A stretch of 15,522 nucleotides of DNA. It comes from Saprospiraceae bacterium (GTDB lineage: Bacteria; Bacteroidota; Bacteroidia; Chitinophagales; Saprospiraceae). This document shows positions 14,890 to 15,522 of this stretch, piece by piece; positions within the stretch are counted from its first letter, which is position 1; each line of letters opens with the position of its first letter. The translations under genes were made by a program, and so were the position numbers. The DNA lies in contig JAJDFU010000596.1 in the NCBI GenBank assembly GCA_020528935.1, positions 1 through 15,522 on the forward strand, in the 5' to 3' direction. Below the pieces are notes generated by a model. It was not told the origin of the DNA and did no database searches. It saw only the letters and a list, made by a program, of their open reading frames with translations.

Positions 14890-15522
14890 TTAACGGGTTT
14901 TCAACCACTTCCCAAACCCCACTGCGTTTAAACAATTCAGACAGTTGGCTGCCGTCAGCCCCCCTTTCCTTGCCGACAGCACCCCATAGCGAATGTCGTG
15001 TATGCCTTCCTTCGAGTGGGCATCCGGGTTGATGGCGATGGATACGCCTTTTTCGGTGGCGTAGGGGATCCAGCTCCAGTCGAGGTCCAGGCGGTAGGGG
15101 TTGGCATTGAGCTCGATAGCCACCCGCTGCTCGGCGCAGGCGTCGATGACGGCCCGGTGGTCGATGGGGTAGCCCGGGCGCGACAGCAGCAGGCGCCCCG
15201 TCGGGTGGCCCAGGATGCGGGTGTAGGGGTTTTCGATGGCTTTCCGTAAACGTTGGGTGGCTTTGGGCTGGTCCATGCGCAGGTTGCTGTGTACCGAGGC
15301 GATGATGAAGTCGAAACCGGCCAGGATCTCTTCGGGGTAGTCCAGCGAGCCGTCGCTGAGGATGTCGCTCTCGATGCCTTTGAAAATGCGAAAGGGAGCC
15401 AGTTCTTCGTTGAGCCGGTCGATCTCGGCCCATTGCTCGCGGACGCGATCTGCCTTCTGGCCGTTGGCATAAAAGGCGGCCTTGGAGTGATCTGTGATGC
15501 CTAGGTACTCGTAGCCCTGCTC
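14890..15522 (-). CDS. polX: C-terminal PHP part of PolX-type DNA polymerase/3'-5' exonuclease, 5' end outside window
   Basis: 210 residues are visible; the frame is open from the last base of the window, so the N-terminal polymerase beta-like domain lies beyond it. The metal-binding motifs of the PHP domain are present in order: GITDHSKAAFYA, KGIESDIL, ASVHSN, GHPTGRLL and NPDAHS, with the acidic and histidine ligands intact. NANPYRLDLDW and DIRYGVLSARKGG are near-diagnostic of bacterial PolX. The family fills short gaps in base-excision repair, and the PHP domain gives metal-dependent 3'-5' exonuclease activity. Codon use is GC-rich like the left flank, so this gene looks like host chromosome outside the cassette. 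The 224-base gap to the aminotransferase gene contains no clear terminator. Confidence 0.9.
   Translation of the reverse strand, partial: EQGYEYLGITDHSKAAFYANGQKADRVREQWAEIDRLNEELAPFRIFKGIESDILSDGSLDYPEEILAGFDFIIASVHSNLRMDQPKATQRLRKAIENPYTRILGHPTGRLLLSRPGYPIDHRAVIDACAEQRVAIELNANPYRLDLDWSWIPYATEKGVSIAINPDAHSKEGIHDIRYGVLSARKGGLTAANCLNCLNAVGFGKWLKTR

Noticed and set aside
14807..15470. Two long minus-strand frames overlapping polX in other frames
   Set aside because: Only the frame ending at 14890 carries the PHP metal motifs; the others are Pro, Arg and Ser rich out-of-frame readings.

Overview
The window looks like a stretch of a Bacteroidota chromosome, most likely a Saprospiria/Lewinella-type marine bacterium. 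This rests on the very large beta-rich hypothetical protein, several lipoproteins with Bacteroidota-like lipoboxes, weak Shine-Dalgarno signals and the GC-rich coding style of the flanking genes. The taxonomic call is inference from protein style; no marker gene is present. No tRNA, rRNA, CRISPR array, transposase or integrase was seen.

Layout. (1) 1-3584, + strand: the 3' part of a giant hypothetical protein with internal repeats. (2) 3585-4330: a 746-bp gene-free stretch packed with inverted repeats and palindromes. (3) 4331-5233, +: a multi-pass membrane protein of unknown function, convergent with a three-gene minus-strand group (7370 down to 5301): a secreted PsbP/DcrB-like protein, an NmrA-type NAD(P)-binding protein and a small membrane protein whose start codon is unclear. 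(4) 7482-9450, +: two overlapping lipoprotein genes, one with a TonB-C-like C-terminal domain and one with TPR repeats. (5) 9451-14889: a visibly AT-richer segment holding a five-gene minus-strand operon. In transcription order it encodes a class III aminotransferase of the diaminobutyrate (EctB/PvdH) type, a di-iron fatty-acid-hydroxylase-superfamily membrane enzyme, a JmjC/cupin_8 Fe(II)/2-oxoglutarate oxygenase, a GNAT-like protein interrupted by one in-frame TAA, and a larger GNAT acyltransferase. (6) 14890-15522, minus: the C-terminal PHP part of a PolX-type DNA polymerase/exonuclease, running off the end.

The most interesting part is region 5. The aminotransferase, two different oxygenases and two acyltransferases read as a compact biosynthetic cassette, perhaps for a hydroxylated, N-acylated amino compound or aminolipid. 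It differs in base composition from both flanks, ends near a hairpin terminator, and is bracketed by a 28-bp direct repeat (24/28 identical) at 9555 and 14729. I do not know this gene combination as a described pathway. The product is inference and cannot be read from sequence. One gene of the cassette carries a premature stop with an intact 53-codon continuation, so the pathway may be decaying in this strain, or the base may be a sequencing error.
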